64,000 nt of DNA from Enterococcus crotali (GCF_000633635.1 NZ_AYPQ01000002.1:113643-177642), one strand, 5' to 3'. Shown: positions 46,043 through 57,482, numbered from the stretch's first letter. Numbers and translations are program-made. The notes: generated by a model not told the origin, from the sequence alone.

Positions 46043-47551
46043 ATGTTATACGAAAAATTGATGATGGATTCTGGAATGCTAACTAAGTTTATGCTGTTCA
46101 AACGAATCACAAAAATAAATCAAGCAGATGTATCCATTACACAATTATCTGATGAATTATCTTTGAATTACCAACAAACATCGATTATAGTAACGGAAAT
46201 CAATAATGATTTAACAAAAATTATCTCGACACACCCATCGATTTTGCATAGAGCTGGAAAAATCGACAGCACAAAACTCCTTGTAACCATTGACGAGTAT
46301 CGTTATTTCTTGTTAAAAAAATCCGTTCCATTTCAATATATTCTTTATTTTTTAAATCATGATTCTCCTAACATAGAAGATTTTTGCCAACGTTACTACG
46401 TGAGCCGTTCAACAGTTTCTAGAAAGATGCTGCCTATAAAAAAACACGTAAAACAATTCGGTTTACGCTTTACATATACAGAAGCCAACTTGATCGGTGA
46501 TGAACGTTCAGTAAGAGTTGCGCTTTTTGATGCGCTCTGGTTAGGGACAAGGGGAACAGTCTGGCCTTTTAAGAGTGTTGCACTTGAAGACGCACAAAAA
46601 CTTGCTAGTGCTTTCTCTGACTACTTTCCTTTGTCTAGAACTTATTTAGGTGCTAAAGAACTAACCTATTTTGCTGCGATTTTTCTTTGTCGTACGCGGA
46701 AAAAGATGTTTGTCTCCTATGATACACACTATGATTTTTTGCTGAAGGATAATCCTTATTATGATTTTGAACGCTTAAACAAGGAACTAGGCCCTATACA
46801 ATCATTAGATCCTAAACATAGTAAAGGAGAAAGCAGCTTTATTTTTTTCTTGGCGCATTATGCTCCTTTTTATACAATAGATGATGATCCCTCCTTGCTC
46901 CAAACCTTACATGATTTTTCAGTTCGGCCTAATCCGGTGTATGAACTGGTTCAAGAATTCTTGGTCTATGCAAAAGAAAATATATTCAAAAAAGAGCCTG
47001 AAATACTGGATAAGCCCATCATCATTGGTAATCTTATCAATATCATGTTTACCTTTTATGTGCTGAGAAAACCTTATCCAAATTTACAGATTCTAGTCGA
47101 AACACCTCATAAAAAAAGAAAAGCGGATCACTCTCTCGAACTGAAACTGTATCAATTTTTTGATGAAAAGGCTCAGGAAAAAGAATACAAATTTATTTAC
47201 ACGATCAAAAAACCTTTGATTCATTCAGTTAAAAGCATTCTGCTCCCTGCCTATGATAAACCAAAGCACTCCGAACACTTAAAAGTGGGTGTTGCTTTTG
47301 AGCATAATTTTACTTTAGTTCGAATGATCTATCAGTTTTTAAACGACTTAGGTTTTGTTGACTCTTCTCCTTACCAAGAAGAACTCAATGACAGCTATGA
47401 TCTAGTTATCAGTTCTTCGTTGCTTCCTAGAAAAAAATACCCGGATCTTCCTTTGTACTTCTGGGATCTGTCCTATGGTAATAAGGATTTAACTGACTTG
47501 TATAAAACGCTGCAACAGCTATTTGAAAAGAAAAATATCATCCAAGATTAG
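46043..47551 (+). CDS. Mga-family transcriptional regulator
   Basis: 502 residues. Two N-terminal helix-turn-helix segments (ITQLSDELSLNYQQTSIIV and IEDFCQRYYVSRSTVSRK) are followed by a long middle region of PRD-like helices and a C-terminal EIIB-like part. This is the plan of Mga/MafR-type regulators of streptococci and enterococci. AAGGAAG lies 8 nt before the ATG at 46043; a GTG three codons upstream overlaps the ribosome site and is rejected. It stands alone, so its target genes are not indicated by its neighbours. Confidence 0.85.
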   Translation: MLYEKLMMDSGMLTKFMLFKRITKINQADVSITQLSDELSLNYQQTSIIVTEINNDLTKIISTHPSILHRAGKIDSTKLLVTIDEYRYFLLKKSVPFQYILYFLNHDSPNIEDFCQRYYVSRSTVSRKMLPIKKHVKQFGLRFTYTEANLIGDERSVRVALFDALWLGTRGTVWPFKSVALEDAQKLASAFSDYFPLSRTYLGAKELTYFAAIFLCRTRKKMFVSYDTHYDFLLKDNPYYDFERLNKELGPIQSLDPKHSKGESSFIFFLAHYAPFYTIDDDPSLLQTLHDFSVRPNPVYELVQEFLVYAKENIFKKEPEILDKPIIIGNLINIMFTFYVLRKPYPNLQILVETPHKKRKADHSLELKLYQFFDEKAQEKEYKFIYTIKKPLIHSVKSILLPAYDKPKHSEHLKVGVAFEHNFTLVRMIYQFLNDLGFVDSSPYQEELNDSYDLVISSSLLPRKKYPDLPLYFWDLSYGNKDLTDLYKTLQQLFEKKNIIQD

Positions 47552-47625
47552 CTAAAAGATCGTTACTATATGATTTTGGAATAACTGTTTTGTTCATTTA
47601 TTTGTCTCTTACTACTAATATACGC

Positions 47626-47665
47626 AAAAAAGTTCTCTGTCTATTAAAGACGAGAACTTTTTTTG
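47626..47665. terminator. Bidirectional terminator between the Mga-like gene and truA
   Basis: aaaaaagttctc (47626-47637) pairs with gagaactttttt (47652-47663), with T-runs on both strands. Confidence 0.9.
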
Positions 47666-47669
47666 TGAA

Positions 47670-48416
47670 TCATTCATATTTTACTTCAACTAAATATAAT
47701 CCTTCTGGATGTGCTGTAGGTCCAGCAAAATTGCGATCTTTTGCAGCAATAATTTCAGGGATCGTCGTTTCATCCATCCGACCATTGCCCATTTTAAGTA
47801 ATGTTCCTACTAAAATTCGGATCATTTTGTACAAAAAACCGTCTCCACGAAAGGTAAAGATCAATTCATCTCCTGCTTCATTGACCTCTAAACTTGCTTC
47901 ATGAATCGTCCGTACCTTATCTTCGATCTCAGTTCCAGAAGCACAAAATGAAGTAAAGTCATGGGTACCCAACAAGTCAGTTAATGCACGCTGTATTTTT
48001 GCCGTATCTACTGGATAAGGAAAATAACTAGCATAGAATCGTTTGAATGGACTTCTTGGTTTCCCAATATCTACATGAAATTGATACGTCTTTTCTACAA
48101 CATGATACCTCGCATGAAAATCTTCTGGTACAATCTCTACACTCTTTACTGCAATATCATCTGGTGTTTGTGTATCTAAAGCATAACGCATTCTTTCCAG
48201 CTCTCTAGTTTGAGAGTAGTCAAAATGGATAACTTGTCCTGATGCATGAACACCAGCATCTGTCCGGCCAGAACCAAAAATCGTAATTGTCTTGCCATTA
48301 TTCATTTTCTTTAATGTTTTTTCAATTTCTTCTTGAACTGTACGTCCATTTGGCTGAGCTTGAAACCCATTAAATTTTGTTCCATCATACGCAATTATCG
48401 CTTTATAGCGCGGCAT
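47670..48416 (-). CDS. truA: tRNA pseudouridine(38-40) synthase
   Basis: 248 residues. Converts uridines 38-40 in the anticodon arm of tRNAs to pseudouridine. The catalytic Asp lies in GSGRTDAGVHASGQ, with N-terminal YDGTKFNGFQ and a C-terminal RGDGFLYKMIRILVG motif. It is the last gene of the ecfA1-ecfA2-ecfT-truA operon, a linkage common in lactic acid bacteria. Confidence 0.96.
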   Translation of the reverse strand: MPRYKAIIAYDGTKFNGFQAQPNGRTVQEEIEKTLKKMNNGKTITIFGSGRTDAGVHASGQVIHFDYSQTRELERMRYALDTQTPDDIAVKSVEIVPEDFHARYHVVEKTYQFHVDIGKPRSPFKRFYASYFPYPVDTAKIQRALTDLLGTHDFTSFCASGTEIEDKVRTIHEASLEVNEAGDELIFTFRGDGFLYKMIRILVGTLLKMGNGRMDETTIPEIIAAKDRNFAGPTAHPEGLYLVEVKYE

Positions 48417-48435
48417 TTCTTTTCCACCTTTACTT

Positions 48436-49233
48436 CTAACTTCTCACCAAAACTAAAACAACAGTTAAAACGACAAACGCTACCATCACTATAGTGTCCT
48501 TCAAATGCCAATGTAACACTCGGTATTTCGTTCGACCGTCTCCACCTTGATAACCGCGTGCTTCCATTGCAGTTGCTAAATCTTCTGCACGATTAAAACT
48601 ACTAACAAACAACGGGATCAATAATGGAACAACAGCTTTCATTTTCTGAATCAAATTTCCTTCACCAAAATCTACACCACGCGCACGTTGAGCATTCATG
48701 ATTTTTTCTGTTTCATCCATCAATGTTGGAACAAAGCGCAATGCGATCGATAGCATCAACGAAACTTCATGAACAGGAAAACGAACGACTTTTAAAGGAC
48801 GCATTAAGTATTCAATTGCATCTGATAAATCAAGTGGAGGAGTTGTTAAGGTCAATAATGTAGACATGAAAATAATCAACACAAAACGGCAAAAAATGAG
48901 TAGCCCATTGACTACACCGAATTCAGTGACCGTAAATATTCCCCATTTAAAATAAATCTCTCCACCTTGAGTAAATAACATTTGTAAAATAACGGTAAAT
49001 GAAATTAGCCAAATCAACGGTCTGATTCCTCGAATAAAGAAGCGAATGTTTATTTTTGAAAGAAAAATTGCAAATAACGTGAAAATTGCTAGGACAGCAT
49101 AACTTTGCCAATTATTTGCTAAAAATATGATCCCAATAAAATAAAAACTAGCGATCAATTTTGCCCTAGGGTCCATTGTATGGATAAAAGAGTCTCCTGG
49201 GATATAACGGCCAAAAATCAATTTATTCATCAT
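48436..49233 (-). CDS. ecfT: Energy-coupling factor transporter transmembrane protein
   Basis: 265 residues with five or six membrane segments and the two coupling-helix motifs of the Ala-Arg-Gly type ([10 protein letters not shown] and MEARGYQGG). It joins EcfA1/A2 to exchangeable S components for vitamin and metal uptake. Its ATG overlaps the ecfA2 stop (ATGA), so translation is coupled. Confidence 0.96.
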   Translation of the reverse strand: MMNKLIFGRYIPGDSFIHTMDPRAKLIASFYFIGIIFLANNWQSYAVLAIFTLFAIFLSKINIRFFIRGIRPLIWLISFTVILQMLFTQGGEIYFKWGIFTVTEFGVVNGLLIFCRFVLIIFMSTLLTLTTPPLDLSDAIEYLMRPLKVVRFPVHEVSLMLSIALRFVPTLMDETEKIMNAQRARGVDFGEGNLIQKMKAVVPLLIPLFVSSFNRAEDLATAMEARGYQGGDGRTKYRVLHWHLKDTIVMVAFVVLTVVLVLVRS

Positions 49234-50099
49234 TGGTCTTCACCCGCCTTGCTCAAGCCATTTAATAAATCATCCGCCAAGGCATCTGCAGTTAAAGGTA
49301 ATTGCTCAAACGTAACACCTTTAGCCATCAGCTTTTCTGCAAATGAAGCAGCTGTTGGTACACCTAATTGCTTTTCTTTCAGCCAATCAATCTCTTGAAA
49401 AACTTCTTGCGGAGAACCAGCCTTGACGATTTTTCCTTGTTCCAATACAATCACATGATCTGCGTAGTTGGCTACATCATCCATTAAATGGGTTACTAAA
49501 ATGATCGTCATACCGCGTTCTTCATGCAGATGCTGAAACATTTCCATCATCTCTTTGCGACCTTGGGGATCTAAGCCTGCTGTTGGTTCATCCAAAACCA
49601 GAACTTCCGGTTCCATCGCCAAAACACCAGCAATCGCCACACGACGCATTTGCCCACCAGACAATTCAAACGGCGAACGCTCTAAATAACTCGAATCCAG
49701 TCCAACTAAGTCCAACATTTCAGCGGCTAATTTAGCCCCTTCTTCTCCCGTTGCACCGAAATTTTTAGGTCCAAAAGCAATATCTCTAGCCACTGTCTCT
49801 TCAAACAACTGTGCTTCTGGAAATTGAAAGACGATACCAACTTTTTTACGAATCGGTTTCAAATTTTTATTATTCGTTTCCGGAACGATCTTGCGGTCTC
49901 CAATCGTTACTGAGCCTTTTGTCGGCTTAACTAAAGCATTCAAGTGCTGTAGTAAAGTAGATTTCCCACTACCAGTATGCCCAACAATCGCTGTATATGA
50001 ACCATCAGCTATCGTTAAATTCAAATCGAATAATGCCCGCTGTTCAAATGGTGTATTCGGTTGGTACGTAAAATCTACTTGTTCAAAACGGATGTCCAT
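49230..50099 (-). CDS. ecfA2: Energy-coupling factor ATPase EcfA2
   Basis: 289 residues from the ATG at 50099. Walker [14 protein letters not shown] signature [10 protein letters not shown], and Walker [12 protein letters not shown] are intact. The frame opens at a TTG at 50105, but the ATG two codons later gives the usual N-terminus MDIRFEQV. It overlaps ecfA1 by 25 nt. Confidence 0.96.
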   Translation of the reverse strand: MDIRFEQVDFTYQPNTPFEQRALFDLNLTIADGSYTAIVGHTGSGKSTLLQHLNALVKPTKGSVTIGDRKIVPETNNKNLKPIRKKVGIVFQFPEAQLFEETVARDIAFGPKNFGATGEEGAKLAAEMLDLVGLDSSYLERSPFELSGGQMRRVAIAGVLAMEPEVLVLDEPTAGLDPQGRKEMMEMFQHLHEERGMTIILVTHLMDDVANYADHVIVLEQGKIVKAGSPQEVFQEIDWLKEKQLGVPTAASFAEKLMAKGVTFEQLPLTADALADDLLNGLSKAGEDQ

Positions 50100-50914
50100 A
50101 ACCAATCCACCATCCTTTCTTCAGTCATATATTCTTCTGGCACTTCAATTCCACGTTCGTTCAAAGCTATTTTCAGTTTTTCTGGAAACGGAAGATCTAA
50201 CCCCATCTGGATCAATTCAGTTCCAGCCGAGAAAATCTTCTCTGGTGTTCCTTCACTAACTAATTCACCTTGTCTCATTACTAAAATTCGATTGGCATTG
50301 GCAGCTTCATCAATATCATGGGTAATTGAAATAACCGTTAAATTGCTTTCTTCTTTGATTTTTTTGATTGTTGCAATGACTTCTTCCCGTCCTTCTGGAT
50401 CTAACATACTAGTTGCTTCATCTAAAATGATGATATCTGGACGTAAAGCTACAACACCAGCAATCGCTACTCGTTGCTTTTGACCACCGGATAAACGAGC
50501 CGGTTCACGTGTAGAAAAAGAATTCATGCGCACCTTTTCTAGTGCATCTTTAACTCTAATAAGCATTTCATCCCGAGGAATCCCTTGATTCTCTAAGCCA
50601 AATGCAACATCATCTTCTACTGTGGATCCTACAAATTGGTTATCAGGATTTTGAAAGACCATCCCGACCATTTTTCGAATATCCCAAACGTTGGTCTCAT
50701 TTAATTGTTTACCACCGACTGTAATGCTGCCTGAGGTAGGTAACAATAGCCCATTGATTGTTTTTGCCAACGTTGATTTTCCTGACCCATTGTGTCCAAT
50801 AATAGCGACCCACTCACCTTGTTGGATGGAAAAAGATACATCTTTCAAAGCGGGAGAAGCATCTTCTGGTTGATAGTTAAAATGGATATTTTTTAATTCA
50901 ATTATCGGTTGCAT
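50075..50914 (-). CDS. ecfA1: Energy-coupling factor ATPase EcfA1
   Basis: 279 residues; partner of EcfA2 in the asymmetric ATPase pair. Walker [10 protein letters not shown] (residues 40-48), Q-loop VFQNPDNQF (87-95), signature [10 protein letters not shown] (141-150) and Walker [13 protein letters not shown] (161-172) are visible. First gene of its operon, with its own promoter at 51005-51034. In many relatives it directly follows rplQ; here two genes intervene. Confidence 0.96.
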   Translation of the reverse strand: MQPIIELKNIHFNYQPEDASPALKDVSFSIQQGEWVAIIGHNGSGKSTLAKTINGLLLPTSGSITVGGKQLNETNVWDIRKMVGMVFQNPDNQFVGSTVEDDVAFGLENQGIPRDEMLIRVKDALEKVRMNSFSTREPARLSGGQKQRVAIAGVVALRPDIIILDEATSMLDPEGREEVIATIKKIKEESNLTVISITHDIDEAANANRILVMRQGELVSEGTPEKIFSAGTELIQMGLDLPFPEKLKIALNERGIEVPEEYMTEERMVDWLWTSVLNK

Positions 50915-51004
50915 CGCGTACTCCCTCGATTATTTAGTCTTACTAACACTAACAAAAAATCAGTGTTTTTTCAATCATCTATTCTTTTCTTTGCACTATT
51001 CTCT

Positions 51005-51034
51005 ATTATAACAAAATAAGTACCGATATGTGAA
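51005..51034 (-). promoter_or_regulatory. Promoter of the ecfA1-ecfA2-ecfT-truA operon
   Basis: On the minus strand, TTCACA and TATAAT are 18 bp apart. The transcript would begin near 50998 and carry a leader of about 85 nt. The 50915-51214 gap holds only this promoter and the terminator at 51101. Confidence 0.75.
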
Positions 51035-51100
51035 TTCTTATCTGTCATGACAGAAAGTTTTTTCACCATTGAAAAGTCTAATTTTTTTGCTCATCAAATA

Positions 51101-51145
51101 AGAGTCGTGAACAAAAACTAAAAATCAGTTTTTGTTCACGACTCT
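51101..51145 (-). terminator. Terminator of the amidohydrolase operon
   Basis: agagtcgtgaacaaaaact (51101-51119) pairs perfectly with agtttttgttcacgactct (51127-51145). It follows the minus-strand stop at 51215 by 70 nt. The loop phrase aaaactaaaaatcagtttt also occurs at about 45514. Confidence 0.8.
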
Positions 51146-51214
51146 AAATTTAAATACATAATATGACATATACGGTTTATTTGATCACACACTCTTTTAC
51201 TAAACTTAAATCAC

Positions 51215-52387
51215 CTATTGCTGATTTAAGTATTCAAACGCATACTGTGCATATAATTCTGCGCCAACTTCCATTGCATCTTCATCTACATTGAAGCGTC
51301 CATGATGGTGAGCCCACTGCGTATCTTTGGCTGGATTTCCACAGCCAACCAAAGCAAAACAACCAGATGTATTCTCAGTAAAATAACTAAAATCTTCCCC
51401 ACCAGTAGTTGGCGGTTCCTGAATAAGTGCTGTGGCTCCAAAACTTTCCTCAATGATTGCTTGAGCAAATAAGGCACTGACTTCGTCATTGATCACAGGT
51501 AAAGTGCCATAATTATATTCTAGATGAGCAGTACCGCCATACATCGCTGCAGTTTGCTCAGCATAACGTTTTAAAGCTTTTTCTATACGATCACGCGTTT
51601 CAAGGCTAAAACAGCGTACAGTACCTTCTAATCTAGCATTTTCAGCAATAACATTAAAACGTGTGCCAACATCCATCTTACCTATAGTTACCACAACAGG
51701 ATCTAATGGATTGGTTTCTCTTGAAACAGTTGATTGAACATTCATTACAAATGATGAAGCCATCACAGCAGCATCAATACAAGCATCTGGCATAGCTCCA
51801 TGTCCACCTTGTCCTTTAAAATCAATCGAAAAAATATCTGCTGAGGCAAATGATGATCCGACGACACAAGAAGCAGAACCTGATGGCATCTGTGACCAAA
51901 TATGGATGCCAAAAACATCATCCACACCTTCCACTGCACCTTGAGCAACCATCGCTTTGGCTCCTTGAGCATTTTCTTCTGATGGCTGAAAAATAAATCG
52001 AACCGTTCCTTTAATTTGATCTTGGACTTCCTTTAGAGCTTTGGCTGCCGTCAATAACATTGCGGTATGTGCATCGTGTCCGCAAGCATGCATTTTTCCA
52101 TCTTCTAGTGACTTGTAAGAAATGCCCTCAGTCAATTCTTGAACAGGTAGAGCATCCATGTCAGCCCGCAAAGCAACTGTTTTTCCAGGTTTGGTGCCGA
52201 CAAGTTCTGCAATAAGCCCTGTTGGTTCAGTTCTACGATAAGAAATACCAATTTTGTCTAACGTCTCTGCAACCTTTTCTGTTGTCCTAAATTCTTCAAA
52301 TTGTAACTCTGGATGTTGATGTAAGTCTCTTCTAAAATCGATCATCTCTTCTTTATACTTTTGAATCAACGCTTTTAATTCTTTCAT
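51215..52387 (-). CDS. M20-family amidohydrolase (aminoacylase/carboxypeptidase-like)
   Basis: 390 residues. Dinuclear metal hydrolase of the M20D group (IAA-amino acid hydrolase/hippurate hydrolase-like). Visible motifs: RRDLHQHPELQFEE, the metal ligands in MHACGHDAHTAML, PSEENAQGAKAM and the C-terminal TTGGEDFSYF. It likely removes an acyl or amino-acid group from a small peptide or N-acyl amino acid. It lies 15 nt downstream of a membrane transporter gene, so uptake and cleavage of one compound is probable. Confidence 0.9.
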   Translation of the reverse strand: MKELKALIQKYKEEMIDFRRDLHQHPELQFEEFRTTEKVAETLDKIGISYRRTEPTGLIAELVGTKPGKTVALRADMDALPVQELTEGISYKSLEDGKMHACGHDAHTAMLLTAAKALKEVQDQIKGTVRFIFQPSEENAQGAKAMVAQGAVEGVDDVFGIHIWSQMPSGSASCVVGSSFASADIFSIDFKGQGGHGAMPDACIDAAVMASSFVMNVQSTVSRETNPLDPVVVTIGKMDVGTRFNVIAENARLEGTVRCFSLETRDRIEKALKRYAEQTAAMYGGTAHLEYNYGTLPVINDEVSALFAQAIIEESFGATALIQEPPTTGGEDFSYFTENTSGCFALVGCGNPAKDTQWAHHHGRFNVDEDAMEVGAELYAQYAFEYLNQQ

Positions 52388-52402
52388 GCTATTTCCTCAT
52401 TT

Positions 52403-53605
52403 CTATAAACTTAATAAAATACTTGAAAAGATTCCAGCTAGTACGACTGATACGATCGTAACCGTGATAAAACCAGCAACGAGCATTGGCGGCATCATAT
52501 GACTTGTCAAAGCTTCTTTTTCTTTTTCATCTTCTGTCAGTGACTGTATGACTTCATTAGTGATGATATAATCCGCAGGAAAGCCATATAAAGCGGTCAA
52601 AGAAACTGCAAATGCCATTTCTTTGCTAACACCTAATAATTTTCCTACAATAGCTGAGAAGACATACATTCCAATCACACCAATCACGATAATACCAACC
52701 ATCGGTAAAAGTAATTTCTCTAGCATCTCTGGTGTCGCCTTTTTCAATCCATCAAAAATAAATAACATTAATCCTAAAATTGCAAAACCAAAGCTATTCG
52801 CTTTTTTTAAAGGCTGTTTTTCTAGAAAACCTAGTGAGGACGCTACAACTCCAAAGAATAAACAAAGAACAAATGGACTAATCGTTACAACTGGCGCGCT
52901 CCAAACCGAAACATAGTAGGCTATTAAAGCGACGATAGCTAAACGAAAGATTCTTGAAAAATCAGTATGGTATTTTTTAGGAACTGACTTAAACAATCTC
53001 GGTGTATCTTCATCTATTTCCTCTGCTTGTTTATTCTCTTGTTCATGAACGGGTGTCCATTCGCCGTTGCGGTATTTATCAAGCATTCGTTTTCCTTCTT
53101 TTTTCAACATGATCGAAGTTAGCGGATAACCTGCAAATCCCTGCATCACATAGATTAAAATAGCTAATACTGACAATGAAGTAAGTCCTGCTGCTTGTGC
53201 CGCTTCAGACATGATCAATGAAGACACGACCCCACCAACTAATGGAGGAACAGCTACTAGCACTGTTTCAAGATCAAATACTAATGATCCTACGGTTAGT
53301 AATAATACAACGATTCCTAAAATACCTGAAAGTGTGATAACAATCGTTTTCCATTGATTAGCTAATTCTTTGATCGATAATAACGTTCCCATATTTGTAA
53401 TCAATAAATACATCAATAATGTTGCAACTACTGGTGGAATCCCTGCAATCTCAACAATGTTTTCTGGAAAAAATGTCCAGTAACCAATAACAAATAAGAC
53501 AGCACAGACAAATACAGAAGATATCCACGCTTTTGTCTTGCTCGATATAACGTCTCCAATAAATAAAATTGCCATCAATAACGTGAAAGCGGTCATTTGT
53601 GCCAT
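52403..53605 (-). CDS. Multi-pass membrane transporter, family uncertain
   Basis: 400 residues with about ten membrane segments and a hydrophilic central loop (about residues 175-215, rich in Glu/Lys). The two halves each contain a Gly/Pro-rich reentrant-like segment (VPPLVGGVVSSLIMSEAAQA; LTALYGFPADYIITNEV), reminiscent of ion-coupled symporters such as GltS-type carriers. The family is not recognised with confidence. It has a strong promoter of its own and is co-transcribed with the M20 amidohydrolase, so it may import that enzyme's substrate. Confidence 0.6.
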   Translation of the reverse strand: MAQMTAFTLLMAILFIGDVISSKTKAWISSVFVCAVLFVIGYWTFFPENIVEIAGIPPVVATLLMYLLITNMGTLLSIKELANQWKTIVITLSGILGIVVLLLTVGSLVFDLETVLVAVPPLVGGVVSSLIMSEAAQAAGLTSLSVLAILIYVMQGFAGYPLTSIMLKKEGKRMLDKYRNGEWTPVHEQENKQAEEIDEDTPRLFKSVPKKYHTDFSRIFRLAIVALIAYYVSVWSAPVVTISPFVLCLFFGVVASSLGFLEKQPLKKANSFGFAILGLMLFIFDGLKKATPEMLEKLLLPMVGIIVIGVIGMYVFSAIVGKLLGVSKEMAFAVSLTALYGFPADYIITNEVIQSLTEDEKEKEALTSHMMPPMLVAGFITVTIVSVVLAGIFSSILLSL

Positions 53606-53657
53606 GTTACTCCCCCTTTAACCCCTTTTATTTTGTCTGAAAATTCCGACTAATAAA

Positions 53658-53686
53658 AGTATACTAAAAATGACACTTCGATGCAA
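53658..53686 (-). promoter_or_regulatory. Promoter of the transporter-amidohydrolase operon
   Basis: On the minus strand, TTGCAT and TATACT are exactly 17 bp apart, about 45 nt before the start codon. Confidence 0.85.
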
Positions 53687-53723
53687 TAACATAACACAGA
53701 AAATTAAATAGAACGATGGAAAA

Positions 53724-53762
53724 GTAAAAAAAGTCCTGAGAAAAATTCTCAGGACAAAAAAA
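53724..53762 (-). terminator. Terminator of the ribosomal superoperon after rplQ
   Basis: gtcctgagaa and ttctcaggac form a perfect 10-bp stem with a three-base loop and an eight-T run on the minus strand. A second perfect 12-bp hairpin without a T-run (ttctctgccaaa/tttggcagagaa, 53787-53814) lies between it and rplQ. Confidence 0.9.
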
Positions 53763-53894
53763 TACACCTTATACTATGATGAGTGCTTCTCTGCCAAACA
53801 AATTTGGCAGAGAAAGCGTTGAGCTAGACTAGGAGTCGCCTCCAACATCATAACACTCTAAAAGAATCATCTATAAAGTGACGGTATAGTTTGA

Positions 53895-54278
53895 TTATTT
53901 AACAAATTCGATAATTACCATAGGTGCTGCATCTCCGCGTCTTGGTTCTGTCTTCAAGATACGAGTGTAACCACCTTGGCGTTCTGCGTAACGAGGTGCA
54001 AGATCATTGAATAACTTTTGTAAAGCTGATTCAACAACGATTGCTTCGTTTTCTTCACGTACGCTAGCAACTTCGTTACGAACATAAGTAGCTGCTTGAC
54101 GACGGGCATGAAGATCTCCACGTTTGCCTAAAGTAATCATTTTTTCTGTTGTAGAACGGATTTCTTTCGCACGAGCTTCAGTCGTAACGATACGTTCATT
54201 GATAATTAAATCAGTAGTTAAGTCACGCAACATTGCCTTACGTTGGCTTGATGTGCGTCCTAATTTACGATAACCCAC
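53895..54278 (-). CDS. rplQ: 50S ribosomal protein L17
   Basis: 127 residues starting [17 protein letters not shown], the invariant L17 N-terminus. Last gene of the alpha operon segment; a terminator follows. Confidence 0.98.
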   Translation of the reverse strand: MGYRKLGRTSSQRKAMLRDLTTDLIINERIVTTEARAKEIRSTTEKMITLGKRGDLHARRQAATYVRNEVASVREENEAIVVESALQKLFNDLAPRYAERQGGYTRILKTEPRRGDAAPMVIIEFVK

Positions 54279-54365
54279 GTTGGTTTTCCTCCTTCACTAA
54301 GTTTCGTATACAGTTCGACTAAAAAACGAAATAATAAGTCGAGCTAGCATCCTTCGTAAAGAGTA

Positions 54366-55304
54366 TTAATCGTCTTTACGTAAGCCTAAACCTAAATCAT
54401 GTAGTTTTAGTTTAACCTCTTCAAGAGATTTACGACCTAAATTACGTACTTTGATCATTTCTGGTTCAGATTTATTTGTAAGTTCTTGTACAGTATTGAT
54501 CCCTGCACGTTTTAAACAGTTATATGAACGAACAGACAAGTCTAATTCTTCGATGGTCATTTCTAACATTTTTTCTTTTTGTGTTTCTTCTTTTTCAACC
54601 ATGATTTCAGCGTTTTTCGCTTCATCAGTAAGGTTAACAAAGATGTCTAAATGCTCCGTCATGATCTTAGCAGCTAAGCTAAGGGCTTCTTGAGGAATGA
54701 TTGAACCATCAGTCCATATTTCCATTGTTAATTTGTCAAAATCATCACGACGACCAACACGAGTGTTTTCTACTTGGTAGTTCACACGGCGAACTGGTGT
54801 ATAGATGGAATCAACAGGGAGAACACCGATCGGCATATCTTCCTTTTTGTTTTCGTCTGCTTGAACATAGCCACGACCAGGTTTCACTGTTAAGCGAGCA
54901 TGGAAAGTAGCTCCTTCAGAGACACTACAGATAATTAAATCTTTATTCAAGATCTCAACATCGCTGTCGACGATAATATCGCCAGCAGTTACTGTAGCAG
55001 GTCCTGTAATATCGATCTCAAGGGTTTTTTCTTCTTCTGCATAAAGCTTTAATGCTAAGCCTTTGATATTCAAAATAATTTGAGTTACGTCTTCTCTTAC
55101 ACCTTTAATGGTAGAGAATTCATGCAACACACCATCGATTTGAATATTGGTAATAGCAGCTCCTGGTAGAGAAGATAATAAAATACGACGTAGAGAATTG
55201 CCTAAAGTAGTCCCGTAACCTCTTTCCAGTGGTTCAACGACGAACTTGCCATAATCTCTATTCTCATCAATTTTTTCGATTCTTGGTTTTTCAAATTCAA
55301 TCAT
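54366..55304 (-). CDS. rpoA: RNA polymerase alpha subunit
   Basis: 312 residues. The N-terminal assembly domain ([19 protein letters not shown]) and the C-terminal DNA-binding domain ([19 protein letters not shown], then [12 protein letters not shown]) are complete. The two domains are joined by a Glu/Lys-rich linker. Usual position between rpsK and rplQ. Confidence 0.98.
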   Translation of the reverse strand: MIEFEKPRIEKIDENRDYGKFVVEPLERGYGTTLGNSLRRILLSSLPGAAITNIQIDGVLHEFSTIKGVREDVTQIILNIKGLALKLYAEEEKTLEIDITGPATVTAGDIIVDSDVEILNKDLIICSVSEGATFHARLTVKPGRGYVQADENKKEDMPIGVLPVDSIYTPVRRVNYQVENTRVGRRDDFDKLTMEIWTDGSIIPQEALSLAAKIMTEHLDIFVNLTDEAKNAEIMVEKEETQKEKMLEMTIEELDLSVRSYNCLKRAGINTVQELTNKSEPEMIKVRNLGRKSLEEVKLKLHDLGLGLRKDD

Positions 55305-55384
55305 TCTTATCTATACCCCTTTCAAAACGAAAAGTGTCTTGTTCAATGACGTTCTTAATTCAAACTCAGAATGAGTGGCACTCA

Positions 55385-55774
55385 TTAAACACGACGGCGT
55401 TTTGGAGGGCGGCATCCATTATGAGGAACTGGAGTCACGTCACGAATTGCAGTCACTTCTAAACCTGTTGCTTGCAATGAACGAATCGCTGCTTCACGTC
55501 CAGAACCAGGTCCTTTAACTGTTACATCAACAGTTTTAAGTCCGTGTTCTTGTGCTGCTTTAGTAGCAGCTTCTGCGGCCATTTGAGCTGCAAACGGTGT
55601 TGATTTTTTGCTTCCTTTAAAACCTAATGAACCTGCAGATGACCATGCTAATGCATTACCATGACTGTCAGTGATCATTACAATTGTATTATTGAATGTA
55701 GAATGGATATGTGCAATCCCAGTTTCTATATTCTTTTTCACACGGCGTTTACGACTAACTTTTTTTGCTGCCAT
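55385..55774 (-). CDS. rpsK: 30S ribosomal protein S11
   Basis: 129 residues with the S11 core [20 protein letters not shown] and the C-terminus [11 protein letters not shown]. Usual place between rpsM and rpoA. Confidence 0.98.
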   Translation of the reverse strand: MAAKKVSRKRRVKKNIETGIAHIHSTFNNTIVMITDSHGNALAWSSAGSLGFKGSKKSTPFAAQMAAEAATKAAQEHGLKTVDVTVKGPGSGREAAIRSLQATGLEVTAIRDVTPVPHNGCRPPKRRRV

Positions 55775-55801
55775 GAAGATCTAACCTCCTTCACTTAGGA
55801 A

Positions 55802-56167
55802 TTATTTTTTCTTGCCTGCTACAGTACGAGCTGGGCCTTTACGAGTACGTGCATTATTTTTCGTGTTTTGTCCACGAGTGGGTAATCCACGACGGTGACG
55901 GATACCACGGTATGAACCGATTTCCATCAAGCGTTTGATGTTCAAGTTCACTTCACGACGAAGATCACCTTCAATTTTTAACTTATCGATTTCCGCACGG
56001 ATAGCATCTGTTTGTTCGTTTGTTAAATCACGAACGCGAATATCTTCAGATACGCCAACGTTTGCTAAAACTTTTTTAGCAGTAGTGTTACCAATACCAA
56101 AAATGTAAGTAAGGGAAATCACTACACGTTTATCACGAGGGATGTCTACTCCTGCAATACGAGCCAT
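55802..56167 (-). CDS. rpsM: 30S ribosomal protein S13
   Basis: 121 residues, [19 protein letters not shown] at the N-terminus and the basic tail [20 protein letters not shown]. Confidence 0.98.
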   Translation of the reverse strand: MARIAGVDIPRDKRVVISLTYIFGIGNTTAKKVLANVGVSEDIRVRDLTNEQTDAIRAEIDKLKIEGDLRREVNLNIKRLMEIGSYRGIRHRRGLPTRGQNTKNNARTRKGPARTVAGKKK

Positions 56168-56185
56168 TCTACGTTACACCTCCTA

Positions 56186-56302
56186 TTATCCTTGACGTTG
56201 TTTATGTTTTGGATTTGCTGGGCAAATGACCATAACACGTCCTTTACGGCGAATTACTTTACAATGTTCACACATTGGTTTTACTGATGGTCTTACTTTC
56301 AT
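56186..56302 (-). CDS. rpmJ: 50S ribosomal protein L36
   Basis: 38 residues beginning [20 protein letters not shown] and ending KHKQRQG. The zinc ligands Cys-x2-Cys and Cys/His further on are present (C+ form). Found by reading the gap between rpsM and infA. Confidence 0.97.
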   Translation of the reverse strand: MKVRPSVKPMCEHCKVIRRKGRVMVICPANPKHKQRQG

Positions 56303-56334
56303 GATAATACCTCCCTGAATTTTACGGAGTACAA

Positions 56335-56553
56335 TTATTTAAAGCGATAAGTGATTCGACCACGAGTTAAATCATATGGAGATAACTCTACAGTTACTTT
56401 ATCTCCAGGTAAAATACGAATATAATGCATACGAATCTTACCGGAAACAGTAGCAAGAACTTGGTGTCCATTTTCTAGTTCAACTTTAAACATTGCATTC
56501 GGCAAAGTTTCGACGACTGTACCTTCGACTTCAATCATATCTTCTTTAGCCAC
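56335..56553 (-). CDS. infA: Translation initiation factor IF-1
   Basis: 72 residues, OB fold. The start is GTG at 56553, preceded by AAGGAGG; longer in-frame extensions have no support. Sequence [19 protein letters not shown] and the end [12 protein letters not shown] are standard. It has its own promoter upstream in addition to read-through from the spc operon. Confidence 0.96.
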   Translation of the reverse strand: MAKEDMIEVEGTVVETLPNAMFKVELENGHQVLATVSGKIRMHYIRILPGDKVTVELSPYDLTRGRITYRFK

Positions 56554-56670
56554 GCACAGTACCTCCTTGTACTTGTTTCGCATTTTCACACGATAAAATG
56601 GCGGAAACTTCAGCCCCCACCTAGAATTTTCAATTAAACCTCTACAAAAAGGTAGAAGTCGGACTGATAC

Positions 56671-56699
56671 ATTCTATCATAAACTATTCTATTTGGCAA
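56671..56699 (-). promoter_or_regulatory. Internal promoter before infA
   Basis: On the minus strand, TTGCCA and TAGAAT are 17 bp apart, in the unusually long adk-infA gap (about 190 nt). It would add transcription of infA-rpmJ-rpsM-rpsK-rpoA-rplQ. Confidence 0.75.
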
Positions 56700-56747
56700 G
56701 AGAATCTGAATCAAACACAAATGGTAAGCTTGCGGCTAATCAGAAAA

Positions 56748-57482
<735 letters not shown>

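Noticed and set aside
47590-47904. Plus-strand ORF covering the truA 3' end
   Set aside because: It runs through the terminator and antisense to truA, with no supporting start.
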